Assembly (NCBI GenBank): GCA_030151765.1
Contig: JASLCW010000312.1
Span: forward strand, 1-7,848
Reading direction: 5' to 3'
Length of the DNA stretch: 7,848 bases
From: Marmoricola sp.
Lineage (GTDB): Bacteria; Actinomycetota; Actinomycetes; Propionibacteriales; Nocardioidaceae
The notes beneath the pieces are model-generated. The model had not been told where the DNA came from. It saw only the letters and a program-made list of their open reading frames with translations, and searched no databases. Of the stretch, positions 6,273-7,848 are shown piece after piece. Each line of letters starts with the position of its first letter. Positions within the stretch are counted from its first letter, which is position 1. The position numbers were made by a program, and so were the translations under genes.

Positions 6273-7848
6273 CACATACGCTCCGGCGCGCCGACGCCCA
6301 GCAGGTCGAGGCCGTTGCGGAGCACGCTCTGCGTCGCGACGACGAGGACCATGCGGGCCAGGTTCGCCGGGCCGACCGGCTCGTCACCCTGCGGCAGCAT
6401 CCGGCACTCCTTGGTGTCGTACCACTTGTTGAAGACCGAGGCGGTGTCCTCGAGATAGCGCGCGATCCGGTGGGGCTCGCGCAGCTCGGCGGCACTGGCC
6501 ACGACCCGCGGGAACTCGGCGAGCGCCCGCAGCAGCTCACCGTCCCGCTCGTGGGCGAGGAGCGACGGATCGAAGTCGCCGCCGGGGAGAGACATCCCGA
6601 GGTCGGCGGCATTGGCGAGCATCCGGCAGGTCCGGGCGTGCGCGTATTGCACGTAGTAGACCGGGTTGTCGTTGGAGGCCTTGGTGATCTCCGCGACGTC
6701 GAGGGTCAGCGGGGAGTCCGCGGGATAGCGCGCCAGCGAATAGCGCAGCGCGTCGACCCCGATCTCCTCGACCAGCTCGTCGAGGGTGACGATCGTGCCG
6801 GCCCGCTTCGAGAGCTTCATCTCGACGCCGCCGCTCATGATCTTCACGAGCTGCCCGATCAGCACCTCGAGCGTCTTGTCGGGGTCGTCACCGACACACG
6901 CCGCCATCGCCCGGAGCCGGCCGACGTACCCGTGGTGGTCGGCGCCGAGCAGGTAGATGCAGTCGTCGAAGCCGCGCGAGCGCTTGTTGAGGTAGTACGC
7001 CGTGTCGCTGGCGAAGTAGGTGAGTTCGCCGTCGGACTTGATCAGCACCCGGTCCTTGTCGTCGCCGAAGTCGGTGGTGCGCATCCAGAGCGCGCCGTCC
7101 TGCTCGAAGACGTGGCCGAGCTCCTTGAGCTTCGCGAGGGTCTCCGGCACCGAGCCGGACTCGTGCAGCGACAGCTCGGAGAACCACACGTCGAAGTGGG
7201 TGTTGAAGGTCTCGAGGGAGTCCTGCTGGAGGCGCAGCTGGATCTCGTAGCCCTTCGCTCGTACGGCGGCCCGGCGCTCGTCCGCGGGGAGATCGTAGAT
7301 CCCCGGACTGGCCTCCCCGACGGCCTTGGCGAGGTCGTCGATATAGCCGCCGGCGTAGCCGTCCTCGGGCTTGGGCTGACCGAGTGCGGCAGCGATCAGC
7401 GAGTCTGCGAAGTGATTCATCTGCACGCCGCGGTCGTTGATGTAGAACTCCCGGGTCACCTCGGCGCCGGCAGCGGCCAGCACCCGGGCGATCGCATCGC
7501 CGAGCACCGCCCACCGGGTGTGGCCCAGATGCAGCGGGCCGGTCGGGTTGGCGGAGATGAACTCGACGTTGATCTTCTGGCCGGCGAAGGTCTCCGACCG
7601 GCCGTACGACGTACCCGCGGCGACGATGTCCGCAGCGACCCGTCCCTGCGCATCGGCGGCGACGGTGATGTTGAGGAAGCCGGGGCCGGCCACGTCGACC
7701 TGGGTGATGCCCGCGTCGGCGGTCAGCTCCGCGGCGAGCATGGTCGCCAGGTCCCGCGGATTGAGTCCCGCCTTCTTGCCGAGCTGCAGCGCGACATTGG
7801 TGGCGTAGTCGCCGTGCTCCTTCTGGCGCGGACGCTCCACCACCACGC
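6272..7848 (-). CDS. argS: Arginyl-tRNA synthetase (5' end outside window)
   Basis: Class I synthetase that charges tRNA-Arg with arginine. The window has 524 complete codons ending at the TGA at 6274-6272; only the first few tens of residues, including the true start, are missing. Numbering from the GTG at 7846 (an internal Val, not a start): the tail of the N-terminal tRNA-recognition domain with ERPRQKEHGDYATNVA (4-19), the HIGH motif as PTGPLHLGHTR (101-111), the insertion REFYINDRG (132-140), the ATP-site segment YLLGADHHGY (298-307), the KMSK loop as KLSKRAGT (344-351), and the C-terminal DALR anticodon-binding domain with VYYVQYAHAR (396-405). The KMSK loop is often altered in ArgS; KLSK keeps both lysines. 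The gene heads the visible part of the operon; any promoter is outside the window. Confidence 0.97.
   Translation of the reverse strand, partial: VVVERPRQKEHGDYATNVALQLGKKAGLNPRDLATMLAAELTADAGITQVDVAGPGFLNITVAADAQGRVAADIVAAGTSYGRSETFAGQKINVEFISANPTGPLHLGHTRWAVLGDAIARVLAAAGAEVTREFYINDRGVQMNHFADSLIAAALGQPKPEDGYAGGYIDDLAKAVGEASPGIYDLPADERRAAVRAKGYEIQLRLQQDSLETFNTHFDVWFSELSLHESGSVPETLAKLKELGHVFEQDGALWMRTTDFGDDKDRVLIKSDGELTYFASDTAYYLNKRSRGFDDCIYLLGADHHGYVGRLRAMAACVGDDPDKTLEVLIGQLVKIMSGGVEMKLSKRAGTIVTLDELVEEIGVDALRYSLARYPADSPLTLDVAEITKASNDNPVYYVQYAHARTCRMLANAADLGMSLPGGDFDPSLLAHERDGELLRALAEFPRVVASAAELREPHRIARYLEDTASVFNKWYDTKECRMLPQGDEPVGPANLARMVLVVATQSVLRNGLDLLGVGAPERM

Noticed and set aside
4977..6458. 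Plus-strand ORF of 493 codons opposite lysA and the end of argS
   Set aside because: It is a shadow frame of high-GC coding DNA with no domain, crossing the junction of two well-supported genes.
5278..6612. Second minus-strand ORF of 444 codons overlapping lysA and argS
   Set aside because: It is in another frame over the same DNA and is Arg/Pro/Ser-rich with no domain. The lysA frame contains all expected active-site motifs.
1..7848. A novel defence, mobile or biosynthetic system
   Set aside because: Every coding stretch belongs to a conserved housekeeping family in a conserved order. I found no transposase, integrase, attachment repeat, tRNA or composition break.

Overview
The window is high-GC DNA (roughly 69-70% by eye) with strong G/C bias at third codon positions. 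It carries one run of genes, all on the minus strand. In transcription order (descending coordinates) these are argS (5' end cut by the window edge), lysA, hom, thrC, thrB, a 277-nt non-coding gap, and rho (3' end cut by the other edge). This order is the classic actinobacterial one, as in Mycobacterium tuberculosis argS-lysA-thrA(hom)-thrC-thrB-rho. Together with the base composition and the long low-complexity insert in Rho, it points to an actinobacterium. The protein sequences look more like Nocardioidaceae/Propionibacteriales than Mycobacteriales to me, but that is an impression and not a test.

Layout: 7848-6272 arginyl-tRNA synthetase; 6272-4869 diaminopimelate decarboxylase (last step to lysine); 4872-3550 homoserine dehydrogenase with a C-terminal ACT domain; 3543-2476 threonine synthase; 2465-1566 homoserine kinase; 1565-1289 intergenic; 1288-1 transcription terminator Rho. 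The five amino-acid/tRNA genes are packed as an operon: argS/lysA share bases in a TGATG junction, lysA/hom overlap by ATGA, hom-thrC are 6 nt apart and thrC-thrB 10 nt apart. Hom, ThrB and ThrC make the branch from aspartate semialdehyde to threonine. LysA completes the competing lysine branch from the same precursor, so the operon groups the two outlets of one branch point.

The part that ordinary annotation does not explain is small. First, Rho has a strikingly Gln/Asn-rich prion-like stretch, encoded by a 9-bp tandem repeat, in its N-terminal insert. Second, the thrB-rho gap holds four copies of a 15-17 bp motif (CCGGGGNATCACA-CATG type), two of which face each other to form a 19-bp hairpin just after thrB. 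Third, the rho leader has competing inverted repeats around a pyrimidine-rich patch that could serve autoregulation. I see no mobile element, CRISPR array, RNA gene or novel defence-type system. Apart from these points the window is ordinary conserved chromosome.
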